A stretch of DNA of 64,000 bases, taken from assembly GCF_018687635.1 (NCBI RefSeq), contig NZ_CP061300.1:1193865-1257864 (forward strand), in the 5' to 3' direction. The position numbers and the translations under genes are program-made. How positions within the stretch are numbered: position 1 is the stretch's first letter; each line of letters opens with the position of its first letter. Source of the DNA: Polynucleobacter sp. MWH-Braz-FAM2G (GTDB lineage: Bacteria; Pseudomonadota; Gammaproteobacteria; Burkholderiales; Burkholderiaceae). Below the pieces are notes generated by a model that saw only the letters and a list, made by a program, of their open reading frames with translations, ran no database searches and was not told the origin of the DNA. Below are positions 9,601-18,121 of this stretch, one piece after another.

Positions 9601-10065
9601 ATGATCACGATCAAAAAAGCAGTTTTTTCCAGCGCCCTGCTCTTGATGTCTTCCTGGGGAGCAGCCCAACCACCTGTTTCTAAGAATGTCCTATCTGAAG
9701 ATGTATGCCATCAAAATGACTCCACTGTAGAAATTCAGAAGTGTGACACCCAAAGATATCAAGATGCCGATAAGCAACTCAATGCAATCTATTCCGCAGC
9801 CATCAAAAACCTTGATCAAAACAAGAAACTAACACTTCAAGAATCGCAAAGAGCGTGGATTAAATATCGTGACACTACATTTTCTCTAGTGCTGTCTTTA
9901 AACAATGACGTAGGCACTTACGGTGGAGTTGTGTATGGAAATTTCAAGGCCAGTTTTGTAAGCAATAGAGTCAAAGAGCTTGTCAATATCTTCGTAGAGC
10001 CATCTGGTGATATGCCTGAATGGTGGCCCTCTTCAGCACCTACATGGCGAGACCTAAAAAATTAA
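9601..10065 (+). CDS. LprI-like (DUF1311) small periplasmic protein
   Basis: From the ATG at 9601 the product is 154 residues: signal peptide IKKAVFSSALLLMSSWGAAQ, then a DUF1311 core. The core has paired cysteines in DVCHQNDSTVEIQKCD, the ADKQLNAIYSAA helix and SQRAWIKYRD. A TTG 54 nt upstream would add a polar extension before the signal peptide and is rejected. LprI homologues are reported as lysozyme inhibitors; in proteobacteria the role is usually unproven. It stands alone and ends at a strong terminator. Confidence 0.85.
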   Translation: MITIKKAVFSSALLLMSSWGAAQPPVSKNVLSEDVCHQNDSTVEIQKCDTQRYQDADKQLNAIYSAAIKNLDQNKKLTLQESQRAWIKYRDTTFSLVLSLNNDVGTYGGVVYGNFKASFVSNRVKELVNIFVEPSGDMPEWWPSSAPTWRDLKN

Positions 10066-10105
10066 GCCGTTTTTAACTTTGATAAAAATTCTCCCAGTCA
10101 TCAAT

Positions 10106-10131
10106 AAAAAACCACCTTCGGGTGGTTTTTT
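10106..10131. terminator. Rho-independent terminator with TTCG tetraloop
   Basis: AAAAAACCACC, TTCG, GGTGGTTTTTT: an 11-bp perfect stem with a stable UUCG-type loop and flanking A/T runs. It separates the LprI-like gene (+) and the converging lipase gene (-) and can stop transcription from either side. Confidence 0.9.
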
Positions 10132-10151
10132 ATTAGATCTAATTTACTTGT

Positions 10152-11444
10152 TTAGCTCTGAGGGCATGCATTAGGCAACGGCTTACCGGCAAAGCGATCT
10201 TTAATCCAAGGTAAGAAGAACTGCTGCGAAACAGGAGGCTCATTAAAGTGACCTGTTTTCTCACCAGGCAACTGCAACCTGCCTACGTTTGCACCGCGCT
10301 TACACATCTGATCCTGAAAGAATTTCCCCATTGCAGGATTGTTCACGTTATCAGCAACGCCATAATAAATTTGCACTGGTGCTATGAGTTTTTCATAAGC
10401 AGGGCTTGTCTTCAGCAAAGCTTGAGCCCATGCCATCGTATTGGTGAACTGTGGTTTTAAAAGGGAGTTATAGCTTGAACCAATGTTGTAGTTCATCGTA
10501 TCACTCGCTACATGCATACACTTGTTCGCATAGATTTCAGAGAGAACCTTAACGCCTTCGTCAGTAAAGACATCTGTTAACTTGAGATCTGGAAATGCAG
10601 CGGGCAAGGAATAAAAAAACATACTTGCATGTGCGAAATCAAAGATATTGTGAACATAAGACTTTAGTGAGTCGGTAATGTATTTATCAGCAGCTGCTTG
10701 ATCAAGCTTACCGCTAGATGTGCCAAAGTAAGCAGGACCCATAGCGATAAAGCCAAGCATGTCCAAGTTATCAAATGCAGTTCCAGTTTGCTGCATATAG
10801 TCTGCTAGACCTGCGCCAGCAAAAGCGGCCAAGCCACCTTGAGACCAACCGATAAACACTGTCTTTTTGTTAGCAGCAGTTTGCTTTATGGAACCCGCTG
10901 CACGTGCAGCGTTAATGGTATCCATTGCATTGCTAACGCCATTGGCATATTGATGAATTCCGCCGCCGCCAAGACCTTGATAATCCGTAGCTGCTACTAC
11001 ATAACCTTCATTAATGAACTCTTGAAGCGCAGGCACACCATAATCTGTCCAAGAATTTCCACCAATTAAAAAGTATTCATTAATTGGTACAACAGGATCA
11101 ATCACTTGTGATGGACCACAATTCTGAGCGGTACCAGTTGTACCATGAGCCCAAGTCACTATGGGACGACCACCTGCTGGAGCAGAACCAGTTGGAGCAA
11201 CAATCAGTCCAGTTGAAATAGTTTTACGACCAGATACATCCGATGAAATATAAGCAACTCTCCAAGCCTGAGCCCCTTTTACCGAAGTGGCAACCTTTTC
11301 TTGCTTAATAATCTGACCCAATTTACCTTCGGGCTTCATCTTCATGACTGATTGGTACCAAGGCTGCATTGGTGGATCAGCAAAAACTGCTGTAGATACC
11401 ATGCAAAATGCCCATAAAAGTACCACGCGTGAAAACCGCTTCAT
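10152..11444 (-). CDS. Secretory lipase family alpha/beta hydrolase
   Basis: From the ATG at 11444, preceded by a strong AGGAGTG ribosome site, the protein is 430 residues. The signal peptide KRFSRVVLLWAFCMVSTAVFA is followed by a long N-terminal part with PIVTWAHGTTG (oxyanion region). The nucleophile elbow GWSQGG lies near residue 195, and GHFNEPPVS near the C-terminus carries the probable catalytic His. This matches the LIP-type secretory lipase family, which hydrolyses esters or triglycerides outside the cytoplasm. An upstream ATG at 11492 would place 16 residues before the signal peptide. Substrate is not predictable. Confidence 0.85.
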   Translation of the reverse strand: MKRFSRVVLLWAFCMVSTAVFADPPMQPWYQSVMKMKPEGKLGQIIKQEKVATSVKGAQAWRVAYISSDVSGRKTISTGLIVAPTGSAPAGGRPIVTWAHGTTGTAQNCGPSQVIDPVVPINEYFLIGGNSWTDYGVPALQEFINEGYVVAATDYQGLGGGGIHQYANGVSNAMDTINAARAAGSIKQTAANKKTVFIGWSQGGLAAFAGAGLADYMQQTGTAFDNLDMLGFIAMGPAYFGTSSGKLDQAAADKYITDSLKSYVHNIFDFAHASMFFYSLPAAFPDLKLTDVFTDEGVKVLSEIYANKCMHVASDTMNYNIGSSYNSLLKPQFTNTMAWAQALLKTSPAYEKLIAPVQIYYGVADNVNNPAMGKFFQDQMCKRGANVGRLQLPGEKTGHFNEPPVSQQFFLPWIKDRFAGKPLPNACPQS

Positions 11445-11584
11445 ATCCCACTCCTCTACTGATTCAAGATGATTAATTATTCTGAAAGCCAAAAATAAAA
11501 CAATAGCTCTTAAGTACCAAAATAAAAGTCATCACAAGCGAATAGATTAGTAAAAACCCTTGACTAACGATGAAACAAAGATTT

Positions 11585-11995
11585 TTAGTAACGACGTGGA
11601 AGGCACCCGAGATTTACAAGGTTAGCTCCCCAGCTTCCACCTACTGGCAAATTTCCAGACGTATCATTTAGTGGATACTTGCCAAGCATTTTTCCTTGAA
11701 GATTTTGCTCAGAATAATAAGTTGTTGCCAAAGCAAAAATTAGCTTTGAGGTGCAATCAATTTTGACTGAAGTTGCCTTAGATAAATATGTGGTAGAGCC
11801 ATAGCTTTGTGGCTGATCAAAGCTGACGACGTAGTTCAAATTGACTGTAGGCGGCGCTCTGACAATCGTATCGGTGTCAATATAGAGACTGGCACCATCT
11901 GGATATCCAGAAACGGGTAATAAATAAGCCCAGGCGGATTGAATTTGCCCTAATTGCAATAGCATCAACAGAGCAATTGCCAAAAACTTTTTCAT
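11585..11995 (-). CDS. Small exported protein resembling surface-adhesin protein E
   Basis: From the ATG at 11995, with AGAGA about 7 nt upstream, the product is 136 residues with signal peptide KKFLAIALLMLLQLGQIQSAWA. The mature part has a YIDTDTI start, then NYVVSFDQPQ, KIDCTSK and a C-terminal NLGC. The spacing of the two cysteines and the aromatic strand between them resemble the surface-adhesin E / acidic-response family. The frame stays open into the tRNA-Ser gene upstream, so the longer 177-residue version is not credible. Family assignment is from pattern only. Confidence 0.65.
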   Translation of the reverse strand: MKKFLAIALLMLLQLGQIQSAWAYLLPVSGYPDGASLYIDTDTIVRAPPTVNLNYVVSFDQPQSYGSTTYLSKATSVKIDCTSKLIFALATTYYSEQNLQGKMLGKYPLNDTSGNLPVGGSWGANLVNLGCLPRRY

Positions 11996-12077
11996 ATATC
12001 TCTTCATAGAAAAAAATACGTTCTTATTGATTAACGACTTTAACCGTTGTTTGGCAATAAGGATAGAGGGGTGTATT

Positions 12078-12167
12078 TGGCGGAAGAGGTGAGATTCGAA
12101 CTCACGGAGGACTTTCATCCTCGCCAGTTTTCAAGACTGGTGCATTCAACCGCTCTGCCACTCTTCC
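12078..12167 (-). tRNA. tRNA-Ser (UGA anticodon)
   Basis: Read on the minus strand: acceptor GGAAGAG pairs with CTCTTCC, the anticodon arm CCAGTCTTGAAAACTGG holds TGA, a long variable arm follows, and the T arm has GTTCGAATC. The CCA end is encoded. The 90-nt length and long variable arm are those of class II tRNA-Ser. Confidence 0.97.
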
Positions 12168-12202
12168 TTATATTTACATTGCGGATGTAACTAGGAGTCA
12201 GA

Positions 12203-13339
12203 TTATAAAGAACTTTTGATTTGCCTCTCTAAATGCACGGCAATAGCAAGGCTAGAGGTCAATCCAGGGGATTCAAAACCATAAAGATTGTAGAGGCCAT
12301 GCAATCCATGGGTTTCAGGTCCACTAAAACAAAAGTCTCCTGCTGGAGCTGTAGATGGAACAATCTTAGCCCTCACGCCAGAGTAATCTGGCTGAAGCGC
12401 TCCATCCTTCAATCCTGGCCAATAGCGTCTAACAGCTTCATAAAAGCCTTCCCCTCGCTTGGGATTGACGGTGTAATCAATCTGCCCTTCCCGTTCGATA
12501 TCCAACCACTCCACATCAGGGCCAAACTTAGCTTGACCCCCCATATCTAGGGTCAAGTGCACACCCAAACCTCCAGGCTCTGGGATTGGGTAAATAAGGT
12601 GTGAAAAAGGTGATTTGCCTGCCAGAGAAAAGTAATTACCTTTAGCAAAGTAAGCCCTGGGAATCATTTTTTTAGAAAGTCCCTCGATCTGATTGGCCAC
12701 AGCTGGCGCACTCATTCCAGCGCAATTAATGAGTAACTTTGTTTCGATTCTCATGGCGTCAGCACCACCAATCTCTAACTCGAAACCCTGTTGAGCATTT
12801 GCACCAATTGGCTTTGCGCTAATCAAAGGTGATTGGTATGCCACCATACCTCCAGCGTCTTCAAAACCCCCAAGAAGAGAGAGCATGAAACCGTGGCTAT
12901 CCACCACTCCTGTGGTAGCTGACAAAATAGCGGCTACACATTTCAACTGTGGTTCCAGTTTCGTAGCCTCATCACCTGACAGTAACTTGATTGCAGGAAC
13001 GCCATTATTTTGCGCCTTAAACAGGATGGCATTTAGATCTTGAATTTGAGTTTCATCAGCTGCAACGATCAACTTTCCATATGCCTGAGTTGCAACTTGA
13101 TGGCTTCGACAATATTCATAGAGGAGACGATTGCCCTCAACGCATAGCTTGGCTTTAAGAGAATCCTTGGGGTAATAAATACCAGCGTGTATGACTTCGC
13201 TATTGCGCGCACTACTAACTGTGCCAAACGCGTTTTCACGTTCTAACAATATAGTGTCTCGCCCCTGGAGCGCCATTTCTCTGGCAACCGCTAGGCCAAT
13301 GACGCCAGCACCAACGACCACACAATCAACCCGCTCCAT
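12203..13339 (-). CDS. FAD-dependent oxidoreductase, L-2-hydroxyglutarate dehydrogenase-like (DAO family)
   Basis: The 378-residue protein starts with an FAD Rossmann motif VVGAGVIGLAVAREMALQG (about 7-25) and ERENAFGTVSSARNSEVIHAG split around residue 35-52, the pattern of the LhgO/YgaF group. The RNSEVIHAGIYYP segment is diagnostic. LINCAGMSAP and a C-terminal LYGFESPGLTSSLA complete the FAD site. The likely reaction is oxidation of L-2-hydroxyglutarate or a related 2-hydroxyacid with electrons to the quinone pool. It is a single gene between tRNA-Ser and the divergent pgi. Confidence 0.88.
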   Translation of the reverse strand: MERVDCVVVGAGVIGLAVAREMALQGRDTILLERENAFGTVSSARNSEVIHAGIYYPKDSLKAKLCVEGNRLLYEYCRSHQVATQAYGKLIVAADETQIQDLNAILFKAQNNGVPAIKLLSGDEATKLEPQLKCVAAILSATTGVVDSHGFMLSLLGGFEDAGGMVAYQSPLISAKPIGANAQQGFELEIGGADAMRIETKLLINCAGMSAPAVANQIEGLSKKMIPRAYFAKGNYFSLAGKSPFSHLIYPIPEPGGLGVHLTLDMGGQAKFGPDVEWLDIEREGQIDYTVNPKRGEGFYEAVRRYWPGLKDGALQPDYSGVRAKIVPSTAPAGDFCFSGPETHGLHGLYNLYGFESPGLTSSLAIAVHLERQIKSSL

Positions 13340-13438
13340 TTATTCGTCCCAAGGCATTATTTATATTCAATTGTCATCAAATCGTAACATTTTCAATGAT
13401 TTAGTGGGTTTAGAGACAGTTCTTGATAAAATTGATAA

Positions 13439-14932
13439 ATGTCTTCAAAACCCCCTACAGAGAAACTACCTTCCATATTTAGCACTCAGGATATCGTCCT
13501 TGATACCGCTTATCAGGGCATCGATAACAAGAACTGGAAATCCCTCTTTCGCCAAGCTAGAGAGGCAAATGTAGAGCAATTTATTGAAGACCTCTTTACT
13601 GGTAAGCCAGTCAATAATTCTGAAAACCGTCCCGCCCTACATTCAGCACTTAGAAACTTAGATAAAAAGCCGGTATTGGTTAACGGCAAGGATGTCATGC
13701 CAGATGTAGTTGAAGTCTGGCGGCGTATTGAAGGTTTATGTAATAAATGGATAGGCGTCACTGATGTGATTCACATTGGTATTGGAGGGTCAGATTTTGG
13801 TCCGCGCCTTGCTATTGAAGCGCTTGCTCATGTGCCCGATATTGATAGTCGTGGCATGCGCATGCACTTTCTTGCAAATATCGATACTGCTGAATTAAAT
13901 CGGATTTTGCAGCGCGCTCATCCCAATAGCACTCGTGTCATTATCGTTTCAAAATCGTTTACTACCCTTGAAACCACGATGAACGCTAGAGCGGTCGTGA
14001 AATGGCTAAAAGATAACAAACGAAATGACGTGCAAATCTCTCAAGCATTGTTTGCAGTAACTGCCAATGTACCTGCCGCTCAAGAATTTGGTGTCGCTAA
14101 AGACAACATTTATCCTTTCTGGGATTGGGTGGGAGGACGCTACTCCGTATGGTCAGCCGTCGGACTACCTATTGCCCTGCAATATGGTTTTGATACCTTT
14201 AAGGAATTTTTGGCTGGCGCCCAAGCCATAGATCAGCACTTTAAAACCGCACCCTTGGAAGAGAATTTGCCAGTGATCATGGCGCTTTGTCTACTCTACC
14301 AACAAAAGAAGCATCAGATAAAGTCCTACGCAGTTATCCCTTATGCGGATGCCTTGGATTGGTTTCCCAAGTGGTTGCAACAATTAGATATGGAGAGCAA
14401 CGGCAAGAGCGTTGGGCGAGACGGCATGCCTATGAAGTACTCTTGCCCCGTAGTTTTTGGCAGCTCAGGTAGCAATGCTCAACACTCTTATTTTCAGCTT
14501 CTACATCAGGGCTTGGAAATTATTCCCATTGATTTCATTGCAATACGTGAACCAATGAGTCATCTTTCTGAAGCTAAAGCGCATCATCGCATTTTGCTTT
14601 CAAATTGCTTAGCCCAAGCCCAAGCATTAGCGAATGGCAAGAAAACAGATAACCCTAACAATACCTACCCTGGTAAGCGGCCAAGCAATTTATTGATTCT
14701 TCCAAAGCTCAATGCCTTTTATCTTGGCGCTTTACTTGCCTTATATGAAAATCGTACCGCTACTTTAGGCGCGCTGTGGAATATCAATAGCTTTGACCAG
14801 CCAGGCGTAGAGTTAGGAAAAGTTCTGGCCAAGCCAATTGAAGCTGCTCTGAATAAAGGCGAAGCTGTGGAAGCCAACGAGAGTATCGATGCCATCACTG
14901 CTCAGCGCATTAACCTTTTTATTAATCCATAA
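13439..14932 (+). CDS. pgi: Glucose-6-phosphate isomerase
   Basis: The 497-residue protein has the sugar-phosphate isomerase motifs IGIGGSDFGPRLA (about 115-127), VSKSFTTLET (about 175-184), GGRYSVWSAVGLPIAL (about 232-247) and GSSGSNAQHSYFQLLHQG (about 341-358) with the catalytic His region. It interconverts glucose-6-phosphate and fructose-6-phosphate. It is shorter than the roughly 550-residue E. coli type but has all core motifs. It precedes the phosphohexomutase gene by 45 nt, a sensible sugar-phosphate pair. Confidence 0.96.
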   Translation: MSSKPPTEKLPSIFSTQDIVLDTAYQGIDNKNWKSLFRQAREANVEQFIEDLFTGKPVNNSENRPALHSALRNLDKKPVLVNGKDVMPDVVEVWRRIEGLCNKWIGVTDVIHIGIGGSDFGPRLAIEALAHVPDIDSRGMRMHFLANIDTAELNRILQRAHPNSTRVIIVSKSFTTLETTMNARAVVKWLKDNKRNDVQISQALFAVTANVPAAQEFGVAKDNIYPFWDWVGGRYSVWSAVGLPIALQYGFDTFKEFLAGAQAIDQHFKTAPLEENLPVIMALCLLYQQKKHQIKSYAVIPYADALDWFPKWLQQLDMESNGKSVGRDGMPMKYSCPVVFGSSGSNAQHSYFQLLHQGLEIIPIDFIAIREPMSHLSEAKAHHRILLSNCLAQAQALANGKKTDNPNNTYPGKRPSNLLILPKLNAFYLGALLALYENRTATLGALWNINSFDQPGVELGKVLAKPIEAALNKGEAVEANESIDAITAQRINLFINP

Positions 14933-14977
14933 CTAAGATAGCTAACATTAATTAAGAAGTTAGCCCAAGGAATTCTT

Positions 14978-16363
14978 ATGCAACTGTCTCCCTCAATTTT
15001 TAAAGCGTACGATATTCGAGGGATCATTGATGAGACCTTAGATCCATCAATTGCTAAATTGATTGGCCAAGCATTTGGTACAGAAATGCGTGAATTGGGT
15101 GAGACCGATATTGTCATTGGACGCGACGGGCGACTCTCTGGTCCAAGCTTAATTGAAGCCTTAACAGAAGGCTTGCTCAGCACTGGCATCAACGTCATTG
15201 ACTTGGGCATGGTTGCAACACCCATGGTCTACTTTGCTGCAAGCCAAGAACTTGATGGCAAGAAACCTAAGTCCGGCATCATGATTACGGGCAGCCATAA
15301 CCCCCCTAATTACAATGGGTTCAAGATGGTTCTAGGTGGCGCCGCAATTTACGGCGATCAGATTCAGGCACTACACAAACGTATTGAAGCCAAAAAATTT
15401 GCTACGGGTCAAGGCTCTAGAAGCACCTTCGATATCTTCCCAAAGTACTTAGAGCGTATCGTGGGTGATATCAAATTAGCTCGTCCAATCAAGATTGCCG
15501 TTGATTGCGGTAATGGTGTGGGTGGAGCATTTGCTGGCAAGTTATTTAGAGCGTTGGGCTGCGAAGTCGAAGAACTCTTTTGTGAGGTGGATGGTAAGTT
15601 TCCAAATCACCATCCCGATCCTGCGCATTTAGAAAACCTGCAAGATCTAATCCAGAACCTGCAAACCACCAATAATGAATTAGGTCTTGCTTTTGATGGA
15701 GATGCAGACCGTTTAGGCGTAGTAACAAAAGATGGTCAGGTTATTTTTCCAGACCGTCAAATGATGCTGTTTGCTAAAGATGTTCTTGCGCGCAATCCAG
15801 GCGGCCAAATTATCTATGACGTGAAATGCACACGCAATTTAGCCACTTGGGTGAAGCAACATGGTGGTGAACCCCTGATGTGGAAGACGGGTCACTCTCT
15901 AGTCAAAGCCAAATTAAAGGAAACTGGTGCACCATTGGCCGGAGAGATGAGCGGACACATCTTCTTCAAAGACCGTTGGTTTGGATTTGATGATGGCCTA
16001 TACACAGGCGCACGTTTATTAGAAATTCTCTCTAGAGAGAAAGATCCCAATCACACTCTCAATCACTTGCCAAACGCTATTTGCACGCCTGAGCTTCAAC
16101 TTCCATGCGCTGAAGGCGAACCGTTTGCACTGCTTGAAACTATTAAGAAAAACGCAAGCTTCCCTAGCGCTGAGTCTATCAACACGATTGATGGCATCCG
16201 CGTGGAATATGAGGATGGCTTTGGTCTTGCACGACCATCGAACACTACTCCAGTGGTAGTCATGCGCTTTGAAGCAGATAGTGAAACTGCTATACAGCGT
16301 ATTCAGTCAGAATTTAAAACAGCTCTTTTAAACGCAAAGCCAGACGCCAAATTACCTTTTTAA
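14978..16363 (+). CDS. Phosphomannomutase/phosphoglucomutase (AlgC/ManB type)
   Basis: The 461-residue alpha-D-phosphohexomutase has SIFKAYDIRGI at the start, the phosphoserine loop TGSHNPPNYNGFK (about 103-115), the metal loop AFDGDADRLGVV (about 237-248) and the sugar loop GEMSGHIFF (about 317-325). The C-terminal phosphate loop is ARPSNTTPVVVMRFEAD, around residue 420. It makes mannose-1-P or glucose-1-P for nucleotide-sugar and envelope polysaccharide synthesis. An AAGGA site precedes the ATG. The next gene starts 1 nt after the stop, so they are co-translated. Confidence 0.94.
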   Translation: MQLSPSIFKAYDIRGIIDETLDPSIAKLIGQAFGTEMRELGETDIVIGRDGRLSGPSLIEALTEGLLSTGINVIDLGMVATPMVYFAASQELDGKKPKSGIMITGSHNPPNYNGFKMVLGGAAIYGDQIQALHKRIEAKKFATGQGSRSTFDIFPKYLERIVGDIKLARPIKIAVDCGNGVGGAFAGKLFRALGCEVEELFCEVDGKFPNHHPDPAHLENLQDLIQNLQTTNNELGLAFDGDADRLGVVTKDGQVIFPDRQMMLFAKDVLARNPGGQIIYDVKCTRNLATWVKQHGGEPLMWKTGHSLVKAKLKETGAPLAGEMSGHIFFKDRWFGFDDGLYTGARLLEILSREKDPNHTLNHLPNAICTPELQLPCAEGEPFALLETIKKNASFPSAESINTIDGIRVEYEDGFGLARPSNTTPVVVMRFEADSETAIQRIQSEFKTALLNAKPDAKLPF

Positions 16364-16364
16364 T

Positions 16365-18101
16365 ATGAAGATTCCCGCAAAAATTGCCAAGGTCTTTTTA
16401 TGGCCACTATTGATATTACTGGCATTGTTTCCGCCACTATCTTCTGGCACCCCCGAATCCGCATCCGAACCGCTACGCGTACAACTGGCCTGGGTTCATC
16501 AAAGCCAGTTTGCTGGTTTTTACGTAGCTCAAATACGAAAGCACTTTGAAGAAGAAGGTTTACGCGTTACCCTGATTGAGGGCGGCCCCAACATCAATCC
16601 TATTATCGAGCTACAAGAAGGTAGAGCGGATATTGCAGTGGCTTGGCTTGGTAATGCATGGAATCTATCAACAAGCGGGAAAAATGTTACCAATGTGGCT
16701 CAAATTTTTTCAGGCTCATCATTAGCCGTAGTCTGCAGAATCAGTGCTGGAGTTTTTACTCCTAAAGACATTACTGGCAAGAAGATCGGAGTATGGAACT
16801 TGGGTGATCAAACCGTTGTCAAAGAAATGATGGATTTATTAGATATTCCACAGAGTTCTGTACAGATCATCCAACAGGCGCCTAATGGACAAGATTTGAT
16901 TGATGGGAAAGTTGCCTGCGCAACGGCAATGACCTATAACGAATATTGGCAAATATTAGCCAGTGGCGTCCCCTCCTCGGATTTGATCGTCATTAACCCC
17001 GAATTATTTGGCATTCCTCACATTGAGGATGGTCTCTATGTCATGACCGATCGTCTGACTTCGCCTGCGTTCCGAGAGCAATTGGTTAAATTCACACGCG
17101 CGTTGCGAACTGGCTGGAAGGAAGCTCGCATTGCCCCTACTCTAGCCGTGGAAACTGTTCAGAGAATTTCGCCGAAATTGAATAAAGAGCATCAGCAACA
17201 TATGCTTGAATCAGTCTTGGGCGTGATTCCTGCAAATACTGATCAATTCGGCTTATTTGATCTTGGACGATACAAAGCTGAAGTTAACCGCTTGCTGTCG
17301 CCTGAAAAAATCACCCCATCACCAGAACGAATCTGGACATACGACATTTGGAACGAGCTTAAAAAGCTAGATAAAAATACCACCCCCCTCACCCAAGCCA
17401 CAAAATTTTATGTATCAAGTACCACCGGTATGCTGGCATTTAAGATCTTGGTTTACTTTGGCGTATTCACATATGCACTATCAGGCGTATTAGAAGCTAT
17501 TGATCGTGGGTACGATTTATGGGGTCGACTGATTCTTGCTTTTTTATCTGGAGTTGGCGGGGGAACGCTCAGAGATCTTTTAATCGGTGGAGATAGACTG
17601 CCTTTTTACTATGTAAAGGATTTAACCTATCCCCTTGGAATTCTCGTCGTTGTTTTAATAACCTCTTCAATTGTCGCCGTATATCAAGAAGCCCATCACA
17701 GCGCTATCTTCAAGAAGACGAAGAAGTATGCAGATATCCTAGGATTTACCGCCTTGGCTATTACAGGCGCCGCTATTTCGATTTCTTCTAACCTACAATG
17801 GTTTTGGGCGCCAATCTGTGCAGCATTAACTTGTGCTGGCGGAGGCATGCTCAGAGATATCGTTGTGAACCAAGAACCAAGCACCTTTAAAGGCGTGATT
17901 TATGAAGAAGTAGCGCTTGTAGGAGCGTTTTGTTTAGTGATCGGACTCATGATTGCTAATCATTTTGAATACACACCTATACCCGTCTATCTCAGCCTGA
18001 TATTTAGCATCATTCTTATCATCTGCCTGCGACTGGCAATCTATAAATACCATTGGCGTTACCCTAAATTCCTCGGTGGCACGAATTCAGATCATCACTA
18101 A
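16365..18101 (+). CDS. Fusion: periplasmic substrate-binding protein (NMT1/SsuA type) + TRIC-family channel
   Basis: The 578-residue protein has an N-terminal signal/anchor (about 8-27). An NMT1/THI5-like solute-binding domain follows (about 35-340, LRVQLAWVHQSQFAGFYVAQ region, then EGGPNINPI and GVWNLGDQT). A C-terminal membrane domain (about 357-560) carries the two TRIC/UPF0126 repeats GGGTLRD (398-404) and GGGMLRD (492-498). Bacterial TRIC (YicG-like) proteins have seven helices with the N-terminus outside, which would place the binding domain in the periplasm. It is tightly coupled to the phosphohexomutase gene. No ABC permease or ATPase is nearby, so a ligand-gated or ligand-delivering channel is the reasonable guess. 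Confidence 0.85.
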   Translation: MKIPAKIAKVFLWPLLILLALFPPLSSGTPESASEPLRVQLAWVHQSQFAGFYVAQIRKHFEEEGLRVTLIEGGPNINPIIELQEGRADIAVAWLGNAWNLSTSGKNVTNVAQIFSGSSLAVVCRISAGVFTPKDITGKKIGVWNLGDQTVVKEMMDLLDIPQSSVQIIQQAPNGQDLIDGKVACATAMTYNEYWQILASGVPSSDLIVINPELFGIPHIEDGLYVMTDRLTSPAFREQLVKFTRALRTGWKEARIAPTLAVETVQRISPKLNKEHQQHMLESVLGVIPANTDQFGLFDLGRYKAEVNRLLSPEKITPSPERIWTYDIWNELKKLDKNTTPLTQATKFYVSSTTGMLAFKILVYFGVFTYALSGVLEAIDRGYDLWGRLILAFLSGVGGGTLRDLLIGGDRLPFYYVKDLTYPLGILVVVLITSSIVAVYQEAHHSAIFKKTKKYADILGFTALAITGAAISISSNLQWFWAPICAALTCAGGGMLRDIVVNQEPSTFKGVIYEEVALVGAFCLVIGLMIANHFEYTPIPVYLSLIFSIILIICLRLAIYKYHWRYPKFLGGTNSDHH

Positions 18102-18121
18102 GCGGATGACCAAGAAAATGA

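Noticed and set aside
11996..12118. N-terminal extension of the adhesin-E-like protein into the tRNA region
   Set aside because: The extra codons overlap tRNA-Ser and precede a normal signal peptide; the ATG at 11995 with its own ribosome site is the better start.
16300..16364. Thiamine riboswitch before the NMT1/THI5-like fusion
   Set aside because: The fusion starts 1 nt after the previous stop, leaving no room for a riboswitch, and no thi-box pattern is visible.
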